DNA of 64,000 nt from the NCBI RefSeq assembly GCF_900547735.1, contig NZ_URHZ01000006.1, forward strand, positions 1-64,000, written 5' to 3'. Source of the DNA: an uncultured Clostridium sp. GTDB taxonomy: Bacteria; Bacillota; Clostridia; Lachnospirales; Lachnospiraceae. The translations under genes and the position numbers were made by a program. The notes under the pieces are model-generated. The model ran no database searches. It was not told the DNA's origin and saw only the letters and a list, made by a program, of their open reading frames with translations. Shown here in pieces: positions 19,001-24,833 of the stretch; positions within the stretch are counted from its first letter, which is position 1; each line of letters opens with the position of its first letter.

Positions 19001-20658
19001 CGGTTGGACGGGAGGCTAAGAGCGCAGTTTTCATCCTCAGGAAGAATGACGGCTCTATCCGTGAAGTCTTTAAGCGGGGAGACGTCTGCCACCTCACGGA
19101 AACAACGCTTTATGCAGACGGAAGCAGTCTTGTAACGGGAAAACTCACATTTACGCTGGATGAGTCCGCTGCCGCCGACGGTCTGGACATGAAGGATCAA
19201 CCGGTCCGTGTCCTGATTTCCAAGACGGATTTAACGGGAGGAATAGAACTTCCGGGAGCGGAGTTCTGTCTGCGGGACAAAGGCGGTACTATTTTAGATG
19301 AATGGGTATCCGACGGCAAGCCTCACGAGACGGATGCCCTGCTGAAACCGGGAGAAAAATACTGTCTTTCGGAGGTGAAACCGCCTGACGGCTATGCGGC
19401 GGCCGAAGATATCTGCTTCACTGTTCCGGAAGACGGAGCGGAGACAACTGTCATAGTAAGTGACAGGCCGACGAGAATTCTCATTTCAAAGAACAGCGCT
19501 GAGGCAGCAGCAAATCTGTCAGCAGCAAGTCCGTCAGCAGCAAATCCGTCAGCAGCAAGCCCGTCAACAGCAAATCCGTCAACAGCAAATCCGTCAGCAG
19601 CAAATCCATTGGCAGCAAATCAGACAGGAGTAAACCTGGCGGGAGCTGAGCTGGAAATTATAGACAGTGAAGGAAACAGGATTGAAAAATGGATCTCAGA
19701 CGGCACTGTCCACATCCTGGAGGGAAAACTCATAGCGGGAGGAACGTATACTTTGAGAGAACTCGCCGCTCCTCCCGGATACCGCATTGCGGAACCTGTC
19801 AGTTTTACCGTGCCGGAGGATGGCGGTGACGACATCGTTATCATGGAGGACGAGCCCACCAGGCTCATGATAGAAAAAGTCGGCTGTGAAGCGGACGGAA
19901 AAACGGAAACGGGGAGACTTGCCGGGGCATTGATTCGGATCGAGGATAAGAAGGGGCGGGAAGTATACCGTTTCCTGACCCGGGAAGACGGCGCCCATGA
20001 AATTACCGGAATACTGAAAGCAGGGGAGACTTATACGGCCGTTGAGGAGGAGCCGCCCTACGGGTACGAGTATGCCGAACCCGTAACTTTTACAATTCCT
20101 GAAGAGGATGAAGTGGTATGGATAAAGCTCATAGACCGGAAAAAAGCCGAGCCGCCCCATGAGAGAGAGGACGGGAAAACGTTCCCGGAGATAGCTGTCC
20201 GCAAGTATGACGGCGTAACATTAAAAGGAGTGGCTGGTGCAGAGTTCGCCGTTTACCGCAGTGATGGAAGTTTTCTGCTTTCAGTAAGTACGGGCGAAGA
20301 CGGCAGGGCTGAAATTAAGATACATGAGCCGGGAATGTACACGCTGGTGGAGACAAAAGCGCCCCCGGGATACAGGCCGTCGGAGGAGGAATATCCATTT
20401 ACGGTAACAGGGAATGAAAACGGAAGGAAAGAACTGTCCGTCGCAAATTATCCCGTTCCGGAAACAGCAGGTGTTATTACGGTACATTATGACAGGAGGC
20501 TTGAAGGAGACGGAAACATTTTCCTAAAGAGAAGAAGACTATTTCCGCTGCCAATGGCCGGTGACGGCCCGGCAGGGGCGGGAGATTTGATATTGGGGCT
20601 CATTCTCTTCGGGGCAGCAGCGATGTTGTGGGTGCGGAGGAGAAAACGGAAGAAGTAA
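7063..20658 (+). CDS. Giant (4531-residue) SpaA/Cna-B repeat surface adhesin with N-terminal thioester-like domain
   Basis: One uninterrupted frame of 13.6 kb, start ATG 7063 behind AGAGGGGGAAA. Residues 1-40 are a signal peptide ending AFAAAG. Residues about 95-265 resemble a thioester adhesion domain: the pair YCIN (Cys102) and RAQAIFCYIW (Gln250) matches the Cys-Gln pair such domains use to bond to host amines. The first SpaA-like unit starts near residue 425 (KPLEGARFDILE). E-box motifs of the form YxLxExxAPxGY occur at about 2274, 2831, 2980, 3262, 3380, 3587, 4100, 4229, 4324 and 4426, plus a weaker one near 3490; these glutamates normally drive Lys-Asn isopeptide bonds that stiffen the stalk. 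A low-complexity SAANP region lies near 4148-4188. The C-terminus has LPMAGD (about 4496), a transmembrane helix (about 4508-4524) and RRRKRKK, a sorting signal with Ala where sortases usually want Thr. Followed after 35 bases by a cell-wall-binding protein. Function as adhesin is inferred. Confidence 0.85.
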   Translation: MGNRMGKGKTGKRVTALLLSAVLFLGSISFSDLHPAFAAAGQDISWTREALDAAAAKGYIPTGLAYRTSTSAIKPEFGFMGEKQYLHGSGAYSEFANRYIYCINLHKDNGGKLLYDSQAFHSGTYNIDKLPSGIIKGASSEQRKFNFLVIVYAASYQAKQEVKTLEPPNANVGVDILTVCSPIIQNAADNAVFTGDWAADFAWFKNAIYPLTLASVGPVNTMGDAATYRRLTSADIPQWTREKGCINRAQAIFCYIWTAAKLSSHVELNNGKDTWKFKAALEEDGLYHVRIPFDGENKYITEYLRVIRAECYGDWQKQEDTACLHFISPTGQTPSGGSIAKLTYADSEGMIAGNLSEAKLYEFKFYTTGNWETGFDNVQSYFSAIMDRELEIYLVTGDVSGGFAGTQVNRHEHEESWNADYNVRLIKYDSETGKPLEGARFDILEAFDDSQLDETALDIQNGAGTDVSSGSLNSTVWGDDTIESNYSGDTGLLKTDALLYNWANEEGSQFERWEDPTDDPCIDDSDVTDSTGRLTYQDGTGTPTGEPAHSDVRSYIYHKGYCDGHPAPVIQYEESEDEGGDEDGGDGGEDVEAYNQQLHDEAWAAWYAEVETCAELTAEGGFFHAIEPEIAREAMEADRDRFYEDFISLTYDYSARELESRKGYILHGLHEDDVEIEWRTVTSSQYKDFMKNGISHSEGTGDVDNDIRSSEAPLQAELITVKGDEGSQETDGDGQSFDNGKKFLFIDEEERYTSVLYSGGKEKAYSKGSPSDADMAAPEEAASPSEAATPSEALRKRIALTGFMAEQLINRNAGIGLYALWADRGGSIRNSISFEKSQAGTVEQGESGTVDWTFILYDHRTEGEVHIGKQDLDLNRGKNGTYDSYGDTQGDGTLEGAVYGLFAAADIEHPDGKTGVVFKRDELVAVAATDKNGEASFPAITEAPGTRFNFDTGAVERPEAAGPENLYTGREKADAVQDNERFEGHSGNGRSLALQESTDGDGTGYRKLTSNQGVDGTGDGEAGYRIQNNEANNGNCWIGRPLIISREGGSYYIMELARSEGYELSRYGADADVTNREADAAGNLPSAEGTVHVSELEMNRKGGYNQFSALSKDAANGYDIAVTGLRDGAKFYTVKTEIVVNPDGTHTELVPVKEPVYGIPGNQVIIDGKAVEASVGDIVALPNGGSAAVKRISDAPRLLTGIRPGNAFWVEPPEIIGEEKTAVKDEFIQKVNEGFRKAGYKIPEEGSPWIKAALNGNSEKSWCEAVNDSLKRYRVFNAFLLEDVVEENGEFYGILRYTYLQAGISLPALYDETGKSVWIRKKMTYQTDEKQVDGYLYFEYPSGRYDITEKNSAGFVTAATIRQQSPEKGTAAWGEDLSGIQLKDDLGKQYWVYAEHEQAYDNRGNLVYNTRYESEEAAPGYEEKVTETLLDGNFDEDTMLYTVHVAPELIPADGRLDYRIRYDEEFVDGGNTSYPDYVQRNAIVSAYPVRTFHDTYIKNVLLTYPGQTRIYQDAGTREHPIPVFERIIRQKVRIVKDIGTTPEGTYAHNTNAGTGHQDGFISGPGGKGANADKLPNFRFKIYLKSNLERLYRNGGGEISWIDRNGNAVNIEAYKASYPETEPFGSVQKLYTKVPHKAGSLTTGSVSNNTWEEAVTANRTLYSFDDEGRIGENQNTGYTRLLETVTRTMEDGAGKTRRVEGYNYDKFFEAIRTANYDKWDGNGDAGTSFKPAAFIRGLIFGTNGGEKEYPVSHNNSVAENQASTSKEAKENAKRSDSVRQFAINWYLDEEVKKLTEEIGQGESQASGGDESYQDEVYDRALYAAILKAENYLSPFFAYDLDEIYAVAWDGEAGGGSDGDRTTLSADKLYETAGYYYGVSKYLPYGAYVAVEQQPFSAELGDFYNKHYKTDQPKEIVLPALYEEGGNEGAPEVYNRNYQFNSEDTPEELQKKYDIRVNEEWKENHTDDLRNYVIRAHNNDGDFEIYKYGLDSGRLTGRITYPGGSFDYQGFSVTQEEFDPYKDVYNTENAASVYRSDEKVGMYYRYASLSERVGTADNVLYQDGTAADDNNPSGFYFKDGVKTITGALTGYDGMYFAALVPWTVTEPVDAGIDKTDGFTGYADGKYRNTFYVSKLRIEKLDSESGETILHDGAVFSIYSAEREDGEHSSGRVKFYETDTVITGSREFLTAMGAAGITPLARPSLPWQVPYNGKYYGTVPGGTPICRESEQIIMADEAGEKTGQFRAFTTTKDRGTENGSQNVGYLETPEPLGAGCYVLCEIKAPSGYAGSRPVAVELYSNEIAYYLNGSADNRVVAAVYKENVTRTQDNGGEIINPDGTKPNGNKPQDKGATARIYLNNTPIRLEVAKTKPDGDMVSYELKGRLEGSITELKGRYALENLELACSASGKYLGYGWKKGFLDSLKKKQEAGESIEILYEDGVFTGNARLFKVPETADDVNRYLPGAVMTLYDAVEVKQNGDREDYRFDGVNVERDRYGNVSNMYVQKGFAGTGLRFVLDKTKADSDGLDDYRNYTCDDQENDRGAGTWTYKTVEREDTDILFYDLGSLNVLRKENGVLYGFDKEGRKIRAKNNSSLFALKNGTPFLEIISPDYETLRYNEKDRVFDRVPEGTVLYHLDAERNRDSLVDPYTGMAYVVEEKTGKILVWPIKISKDQYGNVTAREKITTGRIATMEADTEREWTVGTMKKGGFKKTVNPVLNEHGQPVYYRRTDETYQKGSPIYDRDGDYIRYRYDDKLKQFNDNAWRIDRIPALKDIGPEPENPADDRPLYHRQGESYIIENTWTTGETAPNDPFQSGMTDGQVDVLKRVPAGLYIMEELTAPEGYVKTMPVGVTVEDKTEIQTARITDRPIGGYLEKVDAPAAFRVKVRDCDKALDEAETRMEGKASYSYGSVKGARLALFRAKRVATNDLDKHPSGYYLEKTEETPARWTKLDENNRKKTFVAEWVSGDSPEYLEAIPKGFYILEEISAPAGFIRSSMELEIKETEELQYFLLPNDHTKAEIYKYTERDGMKHPVTNDNPAEFALYDGEGELFDRWTTDDCAEYTAAVDTSKYKNPGFLNALRLKFGVSKATGLSGFTYNYRSLFKEYGAAFDELYWDVERTAVRDAVSDKVFRTSTGFKIIVGQDSITFQEGMDPDERERFTEGYRKNENALTVSWLTRRTARRLTSENTDKNESVRQIWETDTGSQILICSEKNLTPEGKWDYNFDYKFNYKRIRPAQYPCAVSYDTPQGNHRMDYIPQGRYRLAELKAPEGFAGISERIITIEETTDIQLYSVENKPRCLYVEKLSEDGKGLAGAGLALYRSDDRGNFTPAQEYLQDTWISGEEGYYTEDDYHEGKIPDGFKAGDMKPHRIEFLAAGTYYLSEIRAPEGLETMEPQKVEIPGGVQSGSPLLVTAVNRIKKGTLLIEKADAKDNDKKLPGVKFEVKNESTGERYLLVTDENGRAVLSGLVTGSLREGKWIPYQFAVRELAPPERYSLSMETKTFSFTDSEDSKTLTYQCEFKDEPTDILISKTNFESNEFVKGARLAIYRAVEEEGVFVPSGEPLEEWTSDGRKHRVIGKLTAGGVYFLTELEAPDGYLRSSPILFVLADDGRKISSICDQERIVDFKTSELFSDAVESVSVQGRRPVGTERWLTHLDTGKIYVIPSYQTAPLTGADGLLNGDLYEEKEIIRYTDGNNRITGRQIFRMSLNTEGEYRPKLRTAEKTLLKMETESSGLVEEWEVENREGSGYRHVIQNPVYEEKNVIEVSGENGKNGSSVQTDSVIRYSLTCKNMQKTEKDMEVSVLLDPQLEYMPANSDKRWNREKNGKLTMTFENMAFGEEKSVFLTAAVKPDAETAVSCSAEIGGVSCLWKNPVAGEGSLAIVNRLTGTAADQTTDQTEREPYTYTVELHDGNGQSLTGSFGYIGDRQGSVKSGGQIMLKGNESIVITGLPWGTVYKVFPSDREDAGSSGKTFDTEGTVGREAKSAVFILRKNDGSIREVFKRGDVCHLTETTLYADGSSLVTGKLTFTLDESAAADGLDMKDQPVRVLISKTDLTGGIELPGAEFCLRDKGGTILDEWVSDGKPHETDALLKPGEKYCLSEVKPPDGYAAAEDICFTVPEDGAETTVIVSDRPTRILISKNSAEAAANLSAASPSAANPSAASPSTANPSTANPSAANPLAANQTGVNLAGAELEIIDSEGNRIEKWISDGTVHILEGKLIAGGTYTLRELAAPPGYRIAEPVSFTVPEDGGDDIVIMEDEPTRLMIEKVGCEADGKTETGRLAGALIRIEDKKGREVYRFLTREDGAHEITGILKAGETYTAVEEEPPYGYEYAEPVTFTIPEEDEVVWIKLIDRKKAEPPHEREDGKTFPEIAVRKYDGVTLKGVAGAEFAVYRSDGSFLLSVSTGEDGRAEIKIHEPGMYTLVETKAPPGYRPSEEEYPFTVTGNENGRKELSVANYPVPETAGVITVHYDRRLEGDGNIFLKRRRLFPLPMAGDGPAGAGDLILGLILFGAAAMLWVRRRKRKK
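19498..19625 (+). repeat. 15-base in-frame tandem repeat inside the giant adhesin
   Basis: About eight copies of a 15-base unit near GTCAGCAGCAAATCC encode SAANP/SAASP/STANP pentapeptides. Because the unit is a multiple of three, copy changes would alter linker length without shifting the frame. Confidence 0.85.
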
Positions 20659-20693
20659 CCAGGCCGAACTGAAAGAACAGGAGGATAAACAGT

Positions 20694-21581
20694 ATGAAAG
20701 AGGGCATGGGAAAAAAGATTATATTTGCCGTGGCCGCCGGTCTGTTTGCCGTGGCGGGGAGTATCCCCGCCATGGCGGCAGAGATTAAGAAAGTAAAGAT
20801 AAAGCTGGTGGCAGAGACGTTTGATGAAAAAGGAAAGCCGGAAGTGGATTTCCTGACGGACAGCGATGAGTATGAAATCATTGGTTTTGAAGAACAGCCG
20901 GAGCATGTTTACGAAGTGGAACTGGCGGCGGAGGACGGCAAAGGTTTTGGAAGGCTGGAGCAGAAAGATATCAGGCTTACGGGGCTCAAAGCCACATGCA
21001 GCAGGGCCGTCAGGAAGAGCGGAAAGGAGGCGCTGGAACTTACAATCAAAGCGGAAGGGCTTGACGATGTCATCGGAGAAATAGGCCGGGCCGGTTTCAG
21101 GAATGGTTCGGCTGTGTGGGTCAAGGCCGACAACGCCTGCGCCTATTCCGTAATGCTGTTTAGAGATTCAAAGCGGATCGGATATACCCACAGAACGCAG
21201 GGAAACAGTTATAATTTTGCCCCTCTGATGAAAGAGAAGGGCATTTACCACTATAAGGTTTATCCTCTCTCCATAAATGAAAAAAAGGGAATTCCGGTTG
21301 AATCGGAGTGGTATTCGGTCGATGAGAGCGAGGCTGAGAAATACCGCTCGGAGTATGAGACGGTAAAAATGAAATTTCCCGGGTGGGAACAGGATGAAAC
21401 AGGTTGGCGTTACTGGCAGAAGGACGGAATTTTTCCGCAGGAGAGCTGGCTTTTTCTGGATGGAAACTGGTATTATTTTGATTTTTGCGGATATATGGTG
21501 ACGGACCGTTTGATACCCCGTAACGGCCGGCAATACTACCTGAATACAGACGGAACGGCACAGGAGTGGGAAGAAAAGTGA
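20694..21581 (+). CDS. Secreted protein with C-terminal cell-wall-binding repeats
   Basis: A 295-residue exported protein, start 20694 behind AGGAGG (an ATG four codons later is less well placed). The signal peptide spans about residues 1-29 (GKKII, hydrophobic run, AMAAE). A beta-rich N-terminal domain runs to about residue 130, followed by an Fn3-like segment (about 135-215, 'AYSVMLFRDSKRIG', 'YHYKVYPL'), then two to three choline-binding-type aromatic repeats (about 225-290: 'GWRYWQKDG', 'GNWYYFDFCGYMVT', 'GRQYYLNTDG'). It shares this layout and several motifs with the 62208-63188 protein, so the two are paralogues. It is 35 bases downstream of the giant adhesin and probably shares its transcript; a role as accessory or wall-linked partner of the adhesin is inference. 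Confidence 0.8.
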   Translation: MKEGMGKKIIFAVAAGLFAVAGSIPAMAAEIKKVKIKLVAETFDEKGKPEVDFLTDSDEYEIIGFEEQPEHVYEVELAAEDGKGFGRLEQKDIRLTGLKATCSRAVRKSGKEALELTIKAEGLDDVIGEIGRAGFRNGSAVWVKADNACAYSVMLFRDSKRIGYTHRTQGNSYNFAPLMKEKGIYHYKVYPLSINEKKGIPVESEWYSVDESEAEKYRSEYETVKMKFPGWEQDETGWRYWQKDGIFPQESWLFLDGNWYYFDFCGYMVTDRLIPRNGRQYYLNTDGTAQEWEEK

Positions 21582-21777
21582 GGGGCAGCGGGACGATAAA
21601 AACGGCCAGGCCCAAAACATAGAAATGCTTATGAACGGCAAGGGTTTCGAGAGGATTTTGGCCCGACAGTAATAAGAGGGGGTAATAAGTGTAATTATTA
21701 AAATTATATAAATAAAATAAAAAAAGTGATTGAACATACAGGAGATCTATGATACCATGTAAAGCACAAATATATAT

Positions 21778-21839
21778 CCTATCAGTTCCGTCCTGCATCT
21801 GGGCAGGCAACGGGAGCTTCCGTCTATAGAAGCGATAGG
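21778..21839 (+). ncRNA. Structured domain before the glycine aptamer (possible degenerate first aptamer)
   Basis: CCTATC (21778-21783) pairs with GATAGG (21834-21839) and encloses two hairpins: CCG.CCTGC with GCAGG..CGG (21788-21813) and GCTTC with GAAGC (21816-21833). This gives a three-way junction, like the P1/P2/P3 plan of a glycine aptamer, but without the conserved core bases. It ends four bases before the true aptamer. Confidence 0.5.
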
Positions 21840-21932
21840 GTACTCTGGAGAGTCTCCATTTTGAGGAGCGCCGAAGGTGTAAGACAGATTCAAGTCCATG
21901 GTATCTGTTGATCTCTCAGGCAAAAGGACAGG
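21838..21932 (+). ncRNA. Glycine riboswitch (one canonical aptamer)
   Basis: The conserved elements are visible in order: CTCTGGAGAG (21843-21852), GCGCCGAAGG (21869-21877 region) and CTCTCAGGCAAAAGGACAG (21913-21931). It stands about 140 bases upstream of an Na+/alanine-glycine symporter gene, a classic target. Only one canonical aptamer is present. The terminator hairpin that follows fits an OFF switch, as shown for a streptococcal symporter. Confidence 0.93.
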
Positions 21933-21987
21933 GCATACATAAAAAGCAATGGGATAAGTCCCGTTGTATGCAAATGTTCTACTCTTT

Positions 21988-22020
21988 GGAGAGCTGGTAT
22001 TTATCAGCTCTTATTTTATT
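21988..22020 (+). terminator. Riboswitch expression-platform terminator
   Basis: GAGCTG (21991-21996) and CAGCTC (22005-22010) form a hairpin followed by TTATTTTATT, between the glycine aptamer and the symporter start. An upstream GCATACA...TGTATGC stem (21933-21970) could be part of the switching structure. Confidence 0.8.
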
Positions 22021-22067
22021 GCCGCAAAACGGCAGCGCAATTAAAAACATAGAGGAGGATAACAAAA

Positions 22068-23423
22068 ATGGACGCATTATTAGAAGTGGTAAAAACAGGT
22101 AACGATTTTCTCTGGAGTTTTCTTCTGATTGTACTGTTATGCGGTACGGGTGTGTACTACACAATCAGATTGAAATTTATTCAGGTGAGAAAATTCGGTG
22201 AGGGATGCAGGCAGGTATTCGGCCATATCAAGCTGAATGGCGAAAAGCATGAAAAGGGTGAGATGAGCCCGTTCCAGTCTATTGCAACGGCAATAGCAGC
22301 ACAGGTTGGTACCGGAAACCTGGCAGGTGCGGCAACAGCCCTGATCGGCGGCGGTCCGGGAGCAATTTTCTGGATGTGGATCAGCGCTTTCTTCGGAATG
22401 GCTACTATTTATGCAGAGGCAGTACTTGCACAGACCTATAAAACTGAGGTAAACGGTGAAGTGACGGGAGGTCCTGTTTACTATATCAAGGCGGCCTTCA
22501 AGGGAACGTTTGGAAAGGTGCTTGCCACATTATTCGCCATTTTCATCATTCTGGCCCTGGGATTTATGGGTAATATGGTTCAGTCCAATTCTATCGGAGC
22601 CGCTTTCGTGGAGGTGTTCCATGTATTTAACCTGAACATTCCTCCGGTAGCCGTAGGTGTCGTTGTTGCAGCATTTGCAGCATTTATTTTCCTTGGCGGC
22701 ACACAGAGACTTGCTGCGGTAGTTGAAAAGATCGTTCCGATTATGGCGGGCGTTTACATTGTGGGCAGTGTTATCCTGATTGCAATGAACTTTACCCAGA
22801 TTCCGGAAGCATTCAGAGTGATTTTTGTGGGAGCCTTTGATCCGAAAGCAGTGCTTGCTGCAGGCGCCGGTATTGCGGTAAAAGAAGCGATCCGTTTCGG
22901 CGTGGCAAGGGGATTATTCTCCAACGAGGCCGGTATGGGTTCCACACCTCATGCCCATGCAAGAGCAAAAGCGGAGACACCCCATCAGCAGGGACTCTGC
23001 GCTATGATCAGCGTGTTTGTCGATACATTTATTATCCTGAACCTGACCGTATTCTCCGTGCTTACAACAGGAGCAATGAACTCCGGTAAAGACGGCACAG
23101 CTCTGACACAGGCCGCATTCATGCAGGGATTCGGCACATTCGGCATCATATTTGTGGCAATCTGTCTGCTGTTCTTTGCATTTTCAACAATCCTCGGCTG
23201 GCATTTCTTCGGCCTGATCAATGCAAAATACCTGTTTGGTGACAATGCCGCTAAGATATATTCCGTGATTGTTGTCATTTGTATTGTGATTGGCTCAACC
23301 CTGAAGCTGGAACTTGTATGGTCACTGGCAGACTTCTTCAACGGACTTATGGTAATTCCGAATATCATGGCGCTTTTGGCGCTCAGCGGAGTTGTTATAA
23401 AGGCAGGACAGAAGCTGAAATAG
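22068..23423 (+). CDS. Sodium:alanine/glycine symporter (AGCS family)
   Basis: A 451-residue membrane protein, full length for the AGCS family, start ATG 22068 behind AGGAGG. It imports glycine and/or alanine with Na+. The family signature is clear: 'GTGNLAGAATALIGGGPGA' near residues 78-97 and 'FGVARGLFSNEAGMGSTPHA' near 275-295, with about ten hydrophobic helices. It is transcribed alone behind a glycine riboswitch, which points to glycine as a physiological substrate and to shut-off when glycine is plentiful. Its last codons (KLK) are the first unit of a 12-base tandem repeat that continues beyond the stop. A strong hairpin terminator follows. Confidence 0.95.
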   Translation: MDALLEVVKTGNDFLWSFLLIVLLCGTGVYYTIRLKFIQVRKFGEGCRQVFGHIKLNGEKHEKGEMSPFQSIATAIAAQVGTGNLAGAATALIGGGPGAIFWMWISAFFGMATIYAEAVLAQTYKTEVNGEVTGGPVYYIKAAFKGTFGKVLATLFAIFIILALGFMGNMVQSNSIGAAFVEVFHVFNLNIPPVAVGVVVAAFAAFIFLGGTQRLAAVVEKIVPIMAGVYIVGSVILIAMNFTQIPEAFRVIFVGAFDPKAVLAAGAGIAVKEAIRFGVARGLFSNEAGMGSTPHAHARAKAETPHQQGLCAMISVFVDTFIILNLTVFSVLTTGAMNSGKDGTALTQAAFMQGFGTFGIIFVAICLLFFAFSTILGWHFFGLINAKYLFGDNAAKIYSVIVVICIVIGSTLKLELVWSLADFFNGLMVIPNIMALLALSGVVIKAGQKLK

Positions 23424-23524
23424 AGACTAAAATAGAAACTGAAATAGAGACTGATACAGAAACTAAAATAGAAGCTGAAATAGAGACTGATACAGAAACT
23501 CAAATAGAAACTGAAATGGAAACC
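23408..23524 (+). repeat. 12-base tandem repeat spanning the symporter stop codon
   Basis: About nine copies of a 12-base unit near GAAACTGAAATA (variants GAGACTGATACA, GAAACTAAAATA). The unit contains TAG in the symporter's frame, so the gene ends in the first copy. In another frame it is open and reads TEIETKIE-type tetrapeptides, but no start context supports translation. Confidence 0.9.
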
Positions 23525-23529
23525 ATAAA

Positions 23530-23582
23530 ATACAGCCGTGGAAAGCAGCAGAATAATCTGCCGGTTTCCACGGCTGTTTTAT
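23530..23582 (+). terminator. Rho-independent terminator, probably bidirectional
   Basis: CAGCCGTGGAAA (23533-23544) pairs with TTTCCACGGCTG (23565-23576), followed by TTTTAT; the other strand also has a T-rich tail (TATTTTAT). It sits between the convergent symporter and acetyltransferase genes. Confidence 0.9.
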
Positions 23583-23592
23583 AGGTTTCTTT

Positions 23593-24183
23593 TTATGGCC
23601 GATACCCTGTTTTATCTTTATCGGTTATTTCACGAATTACTTTACAAGGGATACCGGCGGCCACGACGTTGGCGGGGATGTCTTTTGTTAAAACACTTCC
23701 GGAGCCGATAATTGTATTGTCACCGATGGTGATTCCCTGATTGATATGGACTCCGGCGCCAACCCAGACATTATTTCCGATTTTAACAGGTTTGGCGTAA
23801 CAGGCTCCATTCACTCTTTCCCATGCATCGGCAGCATGGTTTGACGTATAAATGCCGACCCGGGGCCCGAATAGAACGTTGTCGCCTATCTCAATGCCGC
23901 CGCCGTCAAGCATCACACAATCAAAATTAGCATAAAAGCTGCTGCCGATTGATATATTACAGCCGAACTCACATCGGAAGGTGGGTTCGAAATGAACGTT
24001 TGTGCCTATCGACTTTAACAGGGTTTTCAAGATTGCTTCCCGTTCCGCCTGTGGCTTTCCAAAGCTTGCATTATATTCATTCGTAAGAAAAACCGTCTTT
24101 TCTCTCAGCTCAACCAATTCTTTTGTGAGGTCATTATACATTTGACCGCTTAACATCACTTGTATTTGTTCTTCTAAATTCAT
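23593..24183 (-). CDS. Maltose/galactoside O-acetyltransferase family protein (left-handed beta-helix)
   Basis: A 196-residue enzyme that should move an acetyl group from acetyl-CoA to a sugar hydroxyl. The N-terminal helical cap ('EEQIQVMLSGQMYNDL') and the hexapeptide-repeat beta-helix from about residue 60 are typical of LacA/Maa/NodL. The catalytic His is in 'YTSNHAAD' near residue 115. The C-terminal 'GAGVHINQGITIGDNTIIGSGSVL' region gives the acetyl-CoA-binding coils, which I split here only for description. Start 24183 is supported by GGGAGAAAAG. It begins 44 bases after the DUF3870 gene on the same strand, so the pair may form an operon. The true acceptor sugar cannot be read from sequence. 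Confidence 0.9.
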   Translation of the reverse strand: MNLEEQIQVMLSGQMYNDLTKELVELREKTVFLTNEYNASFGKPQAEREAILKTLLKSIGTNVHFEPTFRCEFGCNISIGSSFYANFDCVMLDGGGIEIGDNVLFGPRVGIYTSNHAADAWERVNGACYAKPVKIGNNVWVGAGVHINQGITIGDNTIIGSGSVLTKDIPANVVAAGIPCKVIREITDKDKTGYRP

Positions 24184-24227
24184 ACAGGTTCTTTTCTCCC
24201 ATTCTGATAGTCCGGGTCCTCCCGGGT

Positions 24228-24551
24228 TTACTGCTTTTCCGTCACCATCATATACCGGTTATGGGCGTCTTTCATACAGGCGATCAGCGGTTTTTGGGTC
24301 AGGGCAAAATAGCGCTCCTTGATTGTCCGCTCCAATTCATCCAGATCCGTTTTGATGCTTTTGCCGATAAACATGGATGCTACAAAATTCCTTGTGACGG
24401 CAAGGATGGTATTGCATTCGATGTCCAGGATCTTTCCCGAGTCTTTTTCAACTACGAGGCTGATGTAAAATTCTCCGTGGAGGGTATAGATGGCATCCTC
24501 CCGGCTCGGTTTGGCCTGGCCTACTATCAGCAGAGTATCATTATTATACAT
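24228..24551 (-). CDS. DUF3870 family protein (copy 1)
   Basis: A 107-residue cytoplasmic protein of unknown function, start 24551 with AAGGAG nine bases upstream. It has the family pattern: N-terminal 'VGQAKPSREDAIYTLHGEF', a middle 'DIECNTILAVTRNFV' and a C-terminal 'RYFALTQKPLIACMKDAHNRY'. A second member lies at 31693-32031 and shares 'SxEDAI..xxG.F', 'I.A.AN', 'ERYFALxQK' and 'DAxNRYxM'. It is upstream of the acetyltransferase gene and divergent from the LysR gene 282 bases away. DUF3870 proteins are small and often next to amino-acid or carboxylate metabolism genes; a ligand-binding or regulatory role is only a guess. Confidence 0.85.
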   Translation of the reverse strand: MYNNDTLLIVGQAKPSREDAIYTLHGEFYISLVVEKDSGKILDIECNTILAVTRNFVASMFIGKSIKTDLDELERTIKERYFALTQKPLIACMKDAHNRYMMVTEKQ

Positions 24552-24833
24552 GGTATTAATTCTCCTTCCGGTCCTACTTCAATGTACCGTCTTCATATGT
24601 TTCAATTCTTTTCTCACCATGAGATTATATCAGTACCACGGCAATTTTTCCATACAAAAAAATCCTGATTTTGGTTTGTCTGCCGGAAGCAGGGAATTAA
24701 TATGGCAAAATCCGTTTTTTCCACCGGATATCGGCACTATGGAAAGAGCGGGGAGGAATTTGTCTGGCGGGAAACGGAATGATGTGTTAAAATGACGTTG
24801 TTAAAGTTGGGGAAATGGGGGAGGCAGGAAGTC

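Noticed and set aside
23279..23584. Frame encoding TEIE repeats after the symporter
   Set aside because: Its start lies inside the symporter gene without a ribosome site; it is open only because the 12-base repeat lacks stops in that frame.
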